Below are positions 1 through 9,149 of a DNA stretch of 64,000 nucleotides, piece by piece. Position numbers and translations under genes: made by a program. The notes beneath the pieces are model-generated. The model saw only the letters and a list, made by a program, of their open reading frames with translations, did no database searches and had not been told where the DNA came from. Numbering within the stretch: the stretch's first letter is position 1; each line of letters starts with the position of its first letter. Location: the IMG/VR virus record IMGVR_UViG_3300025096_000010, positions 1 to 64,000 of that record. One strand, 5' to 3'. This DNA comes from a virus.

Positions 1-1
1 G

Positions 2-2425
2 GATTATAATACGACCGGAAATCCCATGACTGGCTCCATCCAGAGAGCACGGGTATGGAACTCAGCGGTAGCCAACCAAGCGACCCCAACAGAAACCCCA
101 GTGCTGGATGCAAACTTCACACTGGCGAACAAAGGATGGACGAGCTTCACCGCTACCAGTGGTCAAGTGGTCACCATCAATACCTCTGGCGACAATCCCG
201 CCGCGATTCGTTCGGCCACTGACGGGGTTCTGGTCAATGGCCCGACATTCGTGGTGGATAATCCGCCGAACTATTCCAACTACAGTGTCGAATTTGATGG
301 CACTGATGATTACGTCGATTGCGGCACCAGTCCCCTTGATGCGGGTAGCGTTGACGATTTTTCCGTTTCCGCATGGATCAAGGTTGCGGATGTCTCCTCA
401 GACATGAACGGTGCGCTTGGGCAGATAGTAGTCGATGCTGCGGGTAGCGATCCAACATCTGGTGGCTTTTGGTTAGGGTATAGTGACAGAGATGCACCCC
501 ATGACCCCGTGGAGGGAATCGCTTGGAACATTAAAACCAGTGCGGGGTCTCAACGCGGGAAATCTAATGCCAACGTGATTTCGTCAGGCGCGTGGCATCA
601 TGTTGTTCTGACGCTTGATGGGCAAGCCACCCTGTATGTGGACGGAATCGATGTGACCAACAGGACAACGGACAACAGTGGGACGTTCACCTCTACCAGC
701 AACGACCTGTATATCGGGGATGACGATGGGAACAATTACCCGTTCGATGGCAACATCGACGAGGTAGCAATCTGGGATTCTGCCCTCACCAGCGCCCAGA
801 TTAACGACATCTACAACGGTGGAGTGCCTGCTGCCCTTGCAGACAGCCCTGTCGGCTGGTGGAAATTCCATGAGGACGACGTTGCTTTGGGGGGTGACAT
901 TACCGACTACGGCTCTGGCGAAAACGATGGCGCGTTGGAAAACGGTGCCGCCCTCTCCCGCAGCGTTCCTGCGGAAGACGCAACGTGGAACAACCGGAGC
1001 CTTTCGTTTACCGCTAGTAGCAGCGAGTATATGACCACCACCGCCAACGATACATTGGCTTCTAAGTCATTTTCCTTCTGGGCCAAGAGTAGTGACACAG
1101 GAGGAAATACCGTCTTTTCCCACGGTGGGGATTTGTTGTGGGGGCAAGGAGGCGCGTTTGCCTTCAATGTTTCTTCAGGCAGGCCCATCCTCTACATGGC
1201 GGATGGTAACTTCAGATACTGGGACGACAATTCTGCTCAAGACGATGATGCGTGGCACCATCACGTTGTCTACATTGAGAAAGACGCCCTTGCTAATTGC
1301 AAGTGGTATGTCGATGGGGCTGTTCAGCCAGTGTATAGCACCACAACTAGCGAGGCCATGCTTGCCTACACTACGGGAACACGCATAGGCAGGGGTGGCG
1401 CTTACTATTTCGACGGCTCCCTTGACGAATTCGCAATCTTCGACGGCGAGCTGACCCCCGCCCAAATCCTCCAGATATACAACGGCGGCTCACCAGCCGA
1501 CCTGAAGGAGTTCAGCCCAGAGAGCTGGTGGCGCATGGGCGACGACGATGACGCTGGCGGAACCACGATTCGAGATCTTGGGGTTGTGTCCACTACTGAG
1601 TTGATTACGGGATTTACGAACGGGTCTACCTACCCATTGGACACTCTCACGACAAGCGGACGGGATATTTCCTCTGCAATCAAGGGTGCTGGCTGGGCGG
1701 GATGTGCGTCAAACGCATTTGCGGTTACCGCAGGGGAGGTTTACGAGGTGTCGTTTGACCTTACTTACAACAGCGGCCCTGCGAACCTCAAGGTCGTCAT
1801 CTCCTCTGAAGCGTCTGGGTCTGCCTCCATGCTGAGTAATTATGAGTTTTTTACGACTAATGGTCGGAAGACAATCAATCTAACTGTAAGCACGACTGAT
1901 GCATCTGCTCACCTTGAGTTTTCCGGCTCCAGTGACACAGCAATCAATTTCTCTGCTACCAACGTCTCCGTGAAGCAGGACGACTTGGTTCTCAACGGGG
2001 GCTTTAGTGATGGAGAAACAGGTTGGACTAAAGGTTTTGCTGCCTCTGCGACACAGACGGTAACAGATGGTGCTCTTGTGATGTACTCAGGGAGTGTTGC
2101 TGATAATAACAATTCCATGTCTAAAAACGAGACTGGTCAGGGTTATGAAGGCGCAACTTACGCACTGGAAATAACTGCGAGCAACCTGAGCAGTTCAGCA
2201 GGATTTGTAAGATTGGATGGCGTTTACGACGCAAGCAACATCATATCTTTTGTAGCGGGGACTCAAACAGTCTACTTTTCTGCTTATAGAGACTTTACGT
2301 ACATAAGGTTTTTCGGGGGCAGTTATGATGAATATATTACAATAGACAACGTCTCCCTGAAACAAATCAACGGCAACCCCGGCACCCTTGTAAATACACC
2401 CACATTCTCAACCGATATCCCATAA
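2..2425 (+). CDS. LamG-repeat tail/adhesion protein, 5' end outside window
   Basis: A secreted-type beta-sandwich protein, probably a tail fibre or receptor-binding component. The frame is open from the left edge, and the residues before and after the Met at 26 match the C-terminal strand of a LamG (concanavalin-like) domain, an ARVWNSA motif like DEVAIWDSA found later in the same protein. That Met is therefore internal and the gene starts outside the window. Counting from it, two complete LamG domains follow at about residues 75-270 and 315-500, each ending in a motif like ALTSAQINDIYNGG. Two carbohydrate-binding-like modules follow at about 525-655 and 655-790. LamG domains bind glycans or proteins, so surface recognition is inferred. 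Its last 30 residues are duplicated in the next small gene. Confidence 0.85.
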   Translation, partial: DYNTTGNPMTGSIQRARVWNSAVANQATPTETPVLDANFTLANKGWTSFTATSGQVVTINTSGDNPAAIRSATDGVLVNGPTFVVDNPPNYSNYSVEFDGTDDYVDCGTSPLDAGSVDDFSVSAWIKVADVSSDMNGALGQIVVDAAGSDPTSGGFWLGYSDRDAPHDPVEGIAWNIKTSAGSQRGKSNANVISSGAWHHVVLTLDGQATLYVDGIDVTNRTTDNSGTFTSTSNDLYIGDDDGNNYPFDGNIDEVAIWDSALTSAQINDIYNGGVPAALADSPVGWWKFHEDDVALGGDITDYGSGENDGALENGAALSRSVPAEDATWNNRSLSFTASSSEYMTTTANDTLASKSFSFWAKSSDTGGNTVFSHGGDLLWGQGGAFAFNVSSGRPILYMADGNFRYWDDNSAQDDDAWHHHVVYIEKDALANCKWYVDGAVQPVYSTTTSEAMLAYTTGTRIGRGGAYYFDGSLDEFAIFDGELTPAQILQIYNGGSPADLKEFSPESWWRMGDDDDAGGTTIRDLGVVSTTELITGFTNGSTYPLDTLTTSGRDISSAIKGAGWAGCASNAFAVTAGEVYEVSFDLTYNSGPANLKVVISSEASGSASMLSNYEFFTTNGRKTINLTVSTTDASAHLEFSGSSDTAINFSATNVSVKQDDLVLNGGFSDGETGWTKGFAASATQTVTDGALVMYSGSVADNNNSMSKNETGQGYEGATYALEITASNLSSSAGFVRLDGVYDASNIISFVAGTQTVYFSAYRDFTYIRFFGGSYDEYITIDNVSLKQINGNPGTLVNTPTFSTDIP

Positions 2426-2431
2426 AGAATC

Positions 2432-2680
2432 ATGGACAGAAAATACGTAATCCTCGACGACTCAGATGTCGTCAATATCGACTTCAACGAAGTCCTCGAA
2501 ACATCCGGAACGGGCCTCGTTGCCTATCTGCGGTGGGCGGGTGCAACGGGAACGCAAAACTTTTATCTCTACACAGGCGCAGACAGTGACGGAACCGTTG
2601 ACAATATCTCTGTGAGACAGGTTGACGGCAACCCCGGCACCCTTGTCAACTCCCCAACATTCTCAACCGATACCCCATAA
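2432..2680 (+). CDS. 82-residue chimeric protein formed by tandem duplication
   Basis: This gene joins two sequences found on either side of it. Residues 1-25 (MDRKYVILDDSDVV and onward) match the start of the next gene, and the last 25 or so (DNISVRQ, then GNPGTLVN) match the end of the LamG protein upstream. The middle resembles the final strands of that protein's last module. It most simply arose by tandem duplication of a segment spanning a gene end and the next gene start, leaving a new in-frame ORF. It has no Shine-Dalgarno site and lies 6 bp after the upstream stop. Whether it is functional is unknown. Confidence 0.6.
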   Translation: MDRKYVILDDSDVVNIDFNEVLETSGTGLVAYLRWAGATGTQNFYLYTGADSDGTVDNISVRQVDGNPGTLVNSPTFSTDTP

Positions 2681-2683
2681 ATC

Positions 2684-2917
2684 ATGGAACGAAAATACGT
2701 AATCCTCGACGACTCAGATGTTGTCAATATCGACTTCAGGGATGTCCTCGAATCCTCCGAGAGCACCCTGCGCTGGTCAGTGGACGGCTCCCAGACGTTC
2801 GTGAAATTCGTTGGTGCCACGCCGTCTTTCTTGGACGGCAAAGACCAATTGAATCACGAGCAGATTATGGAGGTGCTCTCTGGAGAAGCGTGGACCGCCC
2901 CCAATGATCCCGAATAG
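2684..2917 (+). CDS. small tail-region protein, 77 aa
   Basis: Unrecognised small acidic protein. Its first 18 residues are nearly identical to those of the preceding 82-residue protein, which makes this the parental copy of the duplicated start. The C-terminal half contains a stretch, LNHEQIMEVLSGEAW, likely to be helical. It follows the previous stop by 3 bp and precedes the next gene by 2 bp, so it is translated as part of the tail operon. A tail-fibre accessory or chaperone role is possible from position only. Confidence 0.65.
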   Translation: MERKYVILDDSDVVNIDFRDVLESSESTLRWSVDGSQTFVKFVGATPSFLDGKDQLNHEQIMEVLSGEAWTAPNDPE

Positions 2918-2919
2918 AT

Positions 2920-3291
2920 ATGGCTAATACGCTCTCAGAGACTCACCGATTCTTCCGCGTGGACCCCGCAGCCTACACGGCGCTGACGGACTATGTGGAC
3001 AGTTCGCGTGGATACCCGAACGAGACTACTGAGCGCGGCCTGCCGCTATTTGAATGGCTGGTCAAGGAAGAGGACGGCTGGGGACTGATCCCGATTGATA
3101 AGTGGAGGTTTACCGATGACGACGAAGTTGTAGTCGCAGACGCCATTGATGCTGGAACGGTTGAGGAGATCGGCGTGGATACCTACGTGGCCAAACGTGA
3201 GGCCATCCTGAACCCGCCCCCACCGGAACCGGAACCGGAGCCAGAAGATGTGGTTCTCGATTTTCTTGATTTCATAATTGAGCCTGATTGA
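2920..3291 (+). CDS. hypothetical tail-region protein with Pro-Glu tail
   Basis: A 123-residue acidic protein without a recognised domain. Residues 1-95 look like a compact mixed alpha/beta fold. They are followed by a PPPPEPEPEPEPE linker and a hydrophobic C-terminus, a layout typical of a folded head plus flexible tail. Its TGA stop overlaps the ATG of the next gene (TGATG at 3289-3293), so the two are probably translationally coupled. Position suggests a tail component or assembly factor. Confidence 0.7.
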   Translation: MANTLSETHRFFRVDPAAYTALTDYVDSSRGYPNETTERGLPLFEWLVKEEDGWGLIPIDKWRFTDDDEVVVADAIDAGTVEEIGVDTYVAKREAILNPPPPEPEPEPEDVVLDFLDFIIEPD

Positions 3292-4226
3292 TGTTCGCCT
3301 GTGAGATACTACCCACCGCCGAGAAGGTAACCGACTGGTGCGACTACATTGAGAGAGCACAGGATCGGTTGGGTAAGTCGGGCTCTGGTCAGCGCAGTGG
3401 GACCATTGTCCTTACGGATCGCTACCCGCTGAAGCGGGAGCTTGTCCTCGACAGCCACGTTACTATTGAGGGGAGCGTCCGCGCAAAGCACCACTCTGGG
3501 TCGAGCCACGGGTTCTACGTGACCGACGACTTTGAAGGAGACACCGTGCTCTCATGGCGGAAGCCCAAAAAGAATTCCAATTATTCCAACTTCGGCGCAG
3601 GGATCTACCAGATCCACGTAGAATCAAAAGACGGCGTCAATGGGGTTTCGTTCAGGGGCGCACAGCAAAGCTGCCGTGTGGACAATCTGGTTGTGCGTAA
3701 TTTCGGGGCCGCGACGGGCCTCACCCTGCACGGTGACACCTACACGGTGCGCGATTGTTTCGTTGATGCCGTCAAAGGCGGCGGTAGGTCGGCCACAGTG
3801 GACGGGGCAACCGCGTTCAAGCTCCCCGAACGAGCCTACAGCCTCGCGTTGAACAATATTACCAGTCATAATTGTGAAGTCGGACTTGAGGCTGCTGATC
3901 TGCACCAAGTCGCGATCACCAATTTTGAAACCGAAACCACCCGCCAACCGCTCCTTTTCACGTATAATGTAATTGGAGTTAACATTTCCAATTGCACCTT
4001 CCGCCACACAGACGAGATCCTGAATATCACCAAGGCGCGGTTCCCGAAAGACTACCTGATCAAGCTCGATGGGATGTCAGCCGACGGCAGTGGTTCGGCA
4101 ATCCGATACCCAGACGACCTAGTGTGGACGAGCCCCAACAAAGTCTTTGATCTCGTTATTGAAGGCAACAGCGACGGCTTATTTATAATCGACCTAAAGA
4201 AACAAAGAAGACAGTTGATCCCTTAA
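3291..4226 (+). CDS. right-handed beta-helix (pectate-lyase-like) tail protein
   Basis: A 311-residue protein with the irregular, roughly 20-25 residue rungs of a parallel beta-helix: repeated short hydrophobic-polar strands rich in Asn, Val, Gly and Thr, for example VDNLVVRNFG, LTLHGDTYTVRDCFV, ALNNITSHNC and GVNISNCTF. This architecture is common in phage tailspikes that bind or depolymerise polysaccharide. No catalytic residues can be assigned, so binding is as likely as hydrolysis. I chose the ATG at 3291, which overlaps the upstream stop, over a TTG three bases earlier. Confidence 0.75.
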   Translation: MFACEILPTAEKVTDWCDYIERAQDRLGKSGSGQRSGTIVLTDRYPLKRELVLDSHVTIEGSVRAKHHSGSSHGFYVTDDFEGDTVLSWRKPKKNSNYSNFGAGIYQIHVESKDGVNGVSFRGAQQSCRVDNLVVRNFGAATGLTLHGDTYTVRDCFVDAVKGGGRSATVDGATAFKLPERAYSLALNNITSHNCEVGLEAADLHQVAITNFETETTRQPLLFTYNVIGVNISNCTFRHTDEILNITKARFPKDYLIKLDGMSADGSGSAIRYPDDLVWTSPNKVFDLVIEGNSDGLFIIDLKKQRRQLIP

Positions 4227-4238
4227 CTACTGTGCCCC

Positions 4239-7200
4239 ATGCCCATCAGACGCGCATCAACGGTCTCTGGCCAACCTTCGCCAGACCGCCAGAGTGTCCT
4301 CTCGTTCGTTTCACCGAACGTCGCGGACCTGTTGTTCTACGAAACGGTTGATGCCAAGACCGTTGGGGCTGGGTCGGGGAAGACTATAACTGGTGCTACG
4401 TGGGCGTCTACTTCCATCAGTGTCGTGGCTGGTATCCACGAAGCGGGTTACACTGTTACTGTCACATCCGTAGCGCATGGGTTTGTTACGGGCGACGTTG
4501 TTACCATAGAAGGTCTTGGCGACCGCGAAGACGACTCCGCGTATTCTAGACCAACCGGCACCCATAAGATAGCATATGTAGACGCGGACACGTTTACATA
4601 TTTCGTCAGCGCACAGCCTGATACCGCATCCCCTCTGGATGTCACCAACAATCCCTATTGTTACAAGGCGCATCCAAGTTACGGGACGGCCCATCCCGAC
4701 ACTGAGAATTTTCCCAAGCACAAGCTGTGTCACGTTAAGCAGGCCGATACCGAGGGTTTATTCTTTGAATACTACTATGCCGCGGAACGCCACCACCAAG
4801 ATAACTACAACTTTGAGTTCAGCCAAGCCGACCTAGGGGGCAATCAATACGATACCGTCGTTCGGACGTATGTTAACCTGCGATCTGATTTTTCTGATAC
4901 TGATGGTGAGTATCAAGCGGGGGATGCCATGCCAGCTATTCCGGCTTATGTTTTTGGGGACACCTACATCCTGATGACGCGCCAGCAGAAGCGCATTGGG
5001 GACGCCGAACTCGATAGTCTTTTTGTTATCGAGCAACGTGTTTACTTTAAAGACGAAGACAAGATTTCGTTTACCACCCACCCTGAGTTCAAGGACGAAC
5101 TTTCAACAACTGAAACCCTTGCTCATGTGGGAAAGACGGGCATTGTTACCAATGCCGGAACTGTCACATGGTCTACCGCCGCCGCAGTTGCCATAGCGAA
5201 TTGGGGTGTTGCAGAAGATGGTTCGTATGATTATGCGGTTGAGAAGTTGTCGAATGACTGGTGGAAAGTTGTCAAGCAACAGCTTGTAGGACAGAACAGA
5301 CTCGCCGCCCCCACAGGTAATCTGCTCGCCCGTAGGCCCTACGCGATGGCGAAGGAGGAAATTCACACCCATGTGACTCCTGTCGTTGGCGATGTCCTTT
5401 TTTATGTAACCAAGGATAGACCCGCTGACGATGGCGATGGCAAACCGGATCATCCTGTTTATGGATCAATCTATGACATTGAGCCATTTGAATCCCACAA
5501 GCTATGCTACATAAAACAGGCTGACCCAGAGGGGCAGTATTTCCAATACTACTACGCAGCCGACCGCGCCGATCAGGACACTTACAATTTCGAGTTCAGC
5601 CAAGCCGACTTAGGGGGGAACCAATACGATACGGTCGTCAGGACATACGTTATCCTGCGATCTGCTTTTGACGACACCGATTCCTCGCTTGAAGCAGGTG
5701 ACGCTATGCCAGATGCGACTGGTCTGTTCAACGATGACTACATTTTAATGACTCGCCAGCAGAAGCGTATTGGCGAGCAGGAACTGGACAGTCTGTATGT
5801 CGTCGAGCAACGTGTATACTTTAAGGATGAGGATACGGTTTCGTTTACCACCCACCCTGAGTTCAAGGAGGAACTCAAGACGACTGAAATTCTAGCCCAT
5901 GTAGGTAAAACGGACGTTCCCGTAAAGAATGGAACCGTTACATGGGGTGCGGACCAAGCTGTTGCCGCCACAAACTGGGGTATTAACATTACCAATACGT
6001 ATGAGTATGCGGTCCAGCAGTTATCCAACGACTGGTGGAAAATTGTTAAGCAGCAGATTGTAGGTTCTAATAGACTGCCATCCGCCGGGGCGGCGTCCAA
6101 AATGCTGGACCGAAGGCCCTATGCCATAGCTAAAGAGGAGGAGCATTCTCATGTGACTCCTGTTGTTGGGGACGTTCTTTTTTATGTAACGGTTGATCGA
6201 CCCCCGAATGCCTCGGGCGGAACTCCCGACCACCCTGCTTATGGCACCGCTTATGGCACTGCGCCGTTTGCCGACCATAAACTATGTTTCGTAAAACAAG
6301 TCGATCCAGAGGGGCAGTTCTTCCAATACTATTATGCTGCCGACCGCCTCAATCAGGATGACTACAATTTTGAATTCAGTCAGGCCGACTTAGGTGGGAA
6401 CCAATATGATACGGTAATACGCACGTACGTTAATCTACGAGCTGATTTTACGGATACCGATGGTGACCATGTAGCGGGGGACATTATGGATGACCCAACG
6501 AGTCAGTTCGACGACATCTATATTTTAATGACCCGCCAGCAGAAGCGCATTGGGGACTCTGAACTTGATAGTCTTTTTGTTATCGAGCAACGTGTATACT
6601 TTAAGGATGAGGACAAGATTTCATTTAACACGGACTCTGAGTTTAACGATGAGTTGAAGACTACTGAGATTTTGGCTCATATTGGTAAGACAAACGTCCC
6701 GACTAAGTCAGGGGATGTTACTTGGAGCGCAGCAGAGGTTATCGACCGCACTAACTGGGGCATAAAGGTAGTCGCAGATACGGCTGCTGATGATGGTGCC
6801 TACAACTATGAGGTGCAGCGTCTGTCCAACGACTGGTGGCAAATCATAGAGCAGCAGATCGTAGGCGAGAACCTCATAGATGGGATTAGTTATAATACCA
6901 ACCGTGCTTATTCGTATCCCGCCGAATTGATAGGGTTCCGGTTCACCCTTATCTCCAGACGCGATGGCACTCAAGAGAACTCCGTGACCGCGTTGGAGAA
7001 AGATGCTTTTTCGGGGCCAATTCTGATGACAGTGAATCGGCAGTGGTATCCACTTGCCTCGGATGCAAACCCAATTGTTAGTGCTTTCAAGATAGATACG
7101 TACAAACCCCGCAGCGGTAGCTACTCAGGGGCACTGTACAGTCTTAGTTATTCCAATGTGCTGACCAGACCTTTCACGTTGATCGACACGGTGGGAACAG

Positions 7201-7364
7201 GGCACCCCACTTATCTGATGGGGGCTTACGCCAGTGACTTCTTTGAACAAGGCAGCACACCAGTGGCACAACCCGCATCCGGCTCTATTGTCAATGTAGC
7301 CGCTACGTCCCAGCAGTTCAGGGGCGGGTATCTGGTGGAAACCGTTACGGGGGTAATCCCCTGA
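4239..7364 (+). CDS. tail protein with three long tandem repeats
   Basis: A 1041-residue protein built around three copies of a unit of about 260 residues. The anchor motif FEFSQADLGGNQYDTV recurs at about residues 191, 450 and 710, and each copy also carries ILMTRQQKRIG, VVEQRVYFKDED and LSNDWWK(I/V)(V/I). The first copy contains an extra insert at about residues 45-135. The final 120 residues are unique. Repeats are close in protein and DNA sequence, which suggests recent duplication or continuing homogenisation. It sits between tailspike-like and paralogous small tail genes, so it is probably a trimeric fibre or tail-lattice protein. No domain family was recognised. Confidence 0.8.
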   Translation: MPIRRASTVSGQPSPDRQSVLSFVSPNVADLLFYETVDAKTVGAGSGKTITGATWASTSISVVAGIHEAGYTVTVTSVAHGFVTGDVVTIEGLGDREDDSAYSRPTGTHKIAYVDADTFTYFVSAQPDTASPLDVTNNPYCYKAHPSYGTAHPDTENFPKHKLCHVKQADTEGLFFEYYYAAERHHQDNYNFEFSQADLGGNQYDTVVRTYVNLRSDFSDTDGEYQAGDAMPAIPAYVFGDTYILMTRQQKRIGDAELDSLFVIEQRVYFKDEDKISFTTHPEFKDELSTTETLAHVGKTGIVTNAGTVTWSTAAAVAIANWGVAEDGSYDYAVEKLSNDWWKVVKQQLVGQNRLAAPTGNLLARRPYAMAKEEIHTHVTPVVGDVLFYVTKDRPADDGDGKPDHPVYGSIYDIEPFESHKLCYIKQADPEGQYFQYYYAADRADQDTYNFEFSQADLGGNQYDTVVRTYVILRSAFDDTDSSLEAGDAMPDATGLFNDDYILMTRQQKRIGEQELDSLYVVEQRVYFKDEDTVSFTTHPEFKEELKTTEILAHVGKTDVPVKNGTVTWGADQAVAATNWGINITNTYEYAVQQLSNDWWKIVKQQIVGSNRLPSAGAASKMLDRRPYAIAKEEEHSHVTPVVGDVLFYVTVDRPPNASGGTPDHPAYGTAYGTAPFADHKLCFVKQVDPEGQFFQYYYAADRLNQDDYNFEFSQADLGGNQYDTVIRTYVNLRADFTDTDGDHVAGDIMDDPTSQFDDIYILMTRQQKRIGDSELDSLFVIEQRVYFKDEDKISFNTDSEFNDELKTTEILAHIGKTNVPTKSGDVTWSAAEVIDRTNWGIKVVADTAADDGAYNYEVQRLSNDWWQIIEQQIVGENLIDGISYNTNRAYSYPAELIGFRFTLISRRDGTQENSVTALEKDAFSGPILMTVNRQWYPLASDANPIVSAFKIDTYKPRSGSYSGALYSLSYSNVLTRPFTLIDTVGTGHPTYLMGAYASDFFEQGSTPVAQPASGSIVNVAATSQQFRGGYLVETVTGVIP

Positions 7365-7373
7365 TCCTAGCTA

Positions 7374-8018
7374 ATGCCCGTTGAAATAACACCCGCTGGT
7401 CCCGAGAACATACCCGATACCGGATTTCCTGAGGGCCATGTAAGTGCCGCTAATAACCCCGCGGAACCCCCTTTACAGCACCGCCCGCACGCCTTCGCGC
7501 TGATGCATGGTGATGGTGGGGCCAAGGTCGCCTACGGGCAGTTAGCGTGGCGTATTGATGTTCTTCAACTTAGTTTTGCTACCGCCTCTGGACCAGTTGA
7601 CGAAGCAGGCCAACTCGCCATAGCCGCGTTTAATATAAAAATCCCGACTATTGACAGCAGCACTGGAGAACCGATGGACCGGACGGCCCCCAATACTTAC
7701 AACCAGTTGGATGGGTACGGGGATGTATACCTTTATTGGGAGACAAGTCTTAGTGAAGAGGAACTAGAGGATCGTGTGGACGCTTGTTGGGTGCAAGTAG
7801 GGGGCTCCTCCCCCGCTGAAGACGAATTAGATGCTGTAACTACCGCGGCGGGTGCGTTCGGCAGATTTTATCCAACTACGGGGTCTCCTTCAACGGCGCA
7901 ATTAGAGGGAACCTACCGTGTTAAATTGGGGACCGTTAATGAGGACGAGTTAGTCAAACAAGACCACGCATCCGATGTATATTGGTCTACGGTCCTTTTA
8001 GAAAGGTATGGCGGTTGA
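7374..8018 (+). CDS. tail-associated protein, paralogue A
   Basis: A 214-residue protein of unknown function, clearly paralogous to the next gene. Both open with an ENIP...TGFPEGHV-type motif, contain EPPLQHRPH, a KVAYGQ/KIAYGQ segment and LDGYGDVYL, and end with a DVYWS/DVHWS strand. The composition is beta-rich without signal peptide or membrane segments. The pair lies directly after the repeat protein, so both are probably small fibre or baseplate-like components. The ATG follows the upstream stop by 9 bp and has no Shine-Dalgarno site. Confidence 0.75.
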   Translation: MPVEITPAGPENIPDTGFPEGHVSAANNPAEPPLQHRPHAFALMHGDGGAKVAYGQLAWRIDVLQLSFATASGPVDEAGQLAIAAFNIKIPTIDSSTGEPMDRTAPNTYNQLDGYGDVYLYWETSLSEEELEDRVDACWVQVGGSSPAEDELDAVTTAAGAFGRFYPTTGSPSTAQLEGTYRVKLGTVNEDELVKQDHASDVYWSTVLLERYGG

Positions 8019-8020
8019 TA

Positions 8021-8674
8021 ATGAAGAGTGACGAATTAGCACCGCCCCACTTCCCCGAGAATATACCCGGCACCCGATTTCCTGAGGGGCACGTGTACGG
8101 GGCCAATAAGACCGCGGAACCCCCTTTACAGCACCGCCCCCACCCATTCGCTTTGAGTTATGGCGAAAATGGGGCCAAGATCGCATACGGTCAATTTACA
8201 TGGCACGTGAGTGTATTTGATTTACTGTTTAATAACAGCGACGACGGCCTTGACGACACTCCCTTGGAGAGAGCGGGGCAAGACGCTATTGATGGGGTAA
8301 ATGTGGTTGTCCCTAGATTAGACGATTATACTGGAGATCTGATGGACCGGGATATCCCTAATGTCTACCATGAACTAGATGGGTATGGGGATGTTTATCT
8401 TGTCTGGCGTTTGGAATTTGCTGAAGCGCCCGATATTGTTACTCAATGCTATGTTGAAGTTGGGACGGGCACCACCATTGCTGAGGCCGCTGGTGTAACT
8501 GTCGATGCGACTACTTATAACAGGTTCGATGGGTCGGGGACGTCCTCAGCGGAAGAGGAGGGCACGTATCGGATAAAATTAGGTAATGTGACTGAAGACG
8601 CTTTGGTTACACAAGATATTTCTAGTGATGTGCATTGGTCTTTCTTTTTAATGGAAAGAGAACTAACTGCATAA
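8021..8674 (+). CDS. tail-associated protein, paralogue B
   Basis: A 217-residue paralogue of the preceding gene, with conserved N-terminal ENIPGTRFPEGHV, central EPPLQHRPH and LDGYGDVYL, and a DVHWSFFLMER C-terminus. The middle third has diverged most, as expected if this part is surface-exposed or faces a partner. I start it at the ATG at 8021, two bases after the upstream stop, because the sequence before it is not conserved between the copies. Function is unknown; a structural tail role is inferred from position. Confidence 0.75.
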   Translation: MKSDELAPPHFPENIPGTRFPEGHVYGANKTAEPPLQHRPHPFALSYGENGAKIAYGQFTWHVSVFDLLFNNSDDGLDDTPLERAGQDAIDGVNVVVPRLDDYTGDLMDRDIPNVYHELDGYGDVYLVWRLEFAEAPDIVTQCYVEVGTGTTIAEAAGVTVDATTYNRFDGSGTSSAEEEGTYRIKLGNVTEDALVTQDISSDVHWSFFLMERELTA

Positions 8675-8676
8675 AA

Positions 8677-9141
8677 ATGAATGGTCGTTTTGAATGTTCT
8701 TGTGCGGCCTTCACAAGAGACTCTTTCGCGGCTTATTGTACAGAACCCGCCTATGTAGGTGTATTCCCACTGCCTATAGATACCTTCATTCGTTTGGCTT
8801 CTTCTTTAGAAGAAGAGACTAAGCCTACGGCGCGGTCGTTGTACGACAGAGGCGTGAGATTTTTTAGGCTCCCCTTTTTCAGGTTGCGGGAGATTTCTTC
8901 AGGGGTTTTCAGGGTGTGTAAACATGACGGGAGGCACAGAGCCCATGTCTTACGAGACGAGGGGTACGAAACCATGCCCGTTATATTATTCCGTTCTAGC
9001 AACGAGTCCGAGAACCAGACTTGGCCTGAGGTCATACAGGCACAGGAGGATGCAGAGGACCCTGAATTCAGGGTCTCCCTGCCCCACGCCTTGATCCCGC
9101 CCAGTGGCCTGATCCTTGACCCCGGACCCCCCATCTGGTAG
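8677..9141 (+). CDS. ParB-like (sulfiredoxin-fold) N-terminal-domain protein
   Basis: A 154-residue protein whose centre (about residues 80-105) carries KHDGRHRAHVLRDEGY followed by PVILF. This matches the DGRHRA-x-A...G...PV pattern of the ParB/sulfiredoxin nucleotide-binding fold. Phages use such domains in partition-like, nuclease or modification proteins. Without the rest of a ParB protein (no helix-turn-helix region is visible) the job is unclear. The start at 8677 follows the previous stop by 2 bp. It is unusual to find this fold between tail genes. Confidence 0.6.
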   Translation: MNGRFECSCAAFTRDSFAAYCTEPAYVGVFPLPIDTFIRLASSLEEETKPTARSLYDRGVRFFRLPFFRLREISSGVFRVCKHDGRHRAHVLRDEGYETMPVILFRSSNESENQTWPEVIQAQEDAEDPEFRVSLPHALIPPSGLILDPGPPIW

Positions 9142-9149
9142 CTTTAAGC

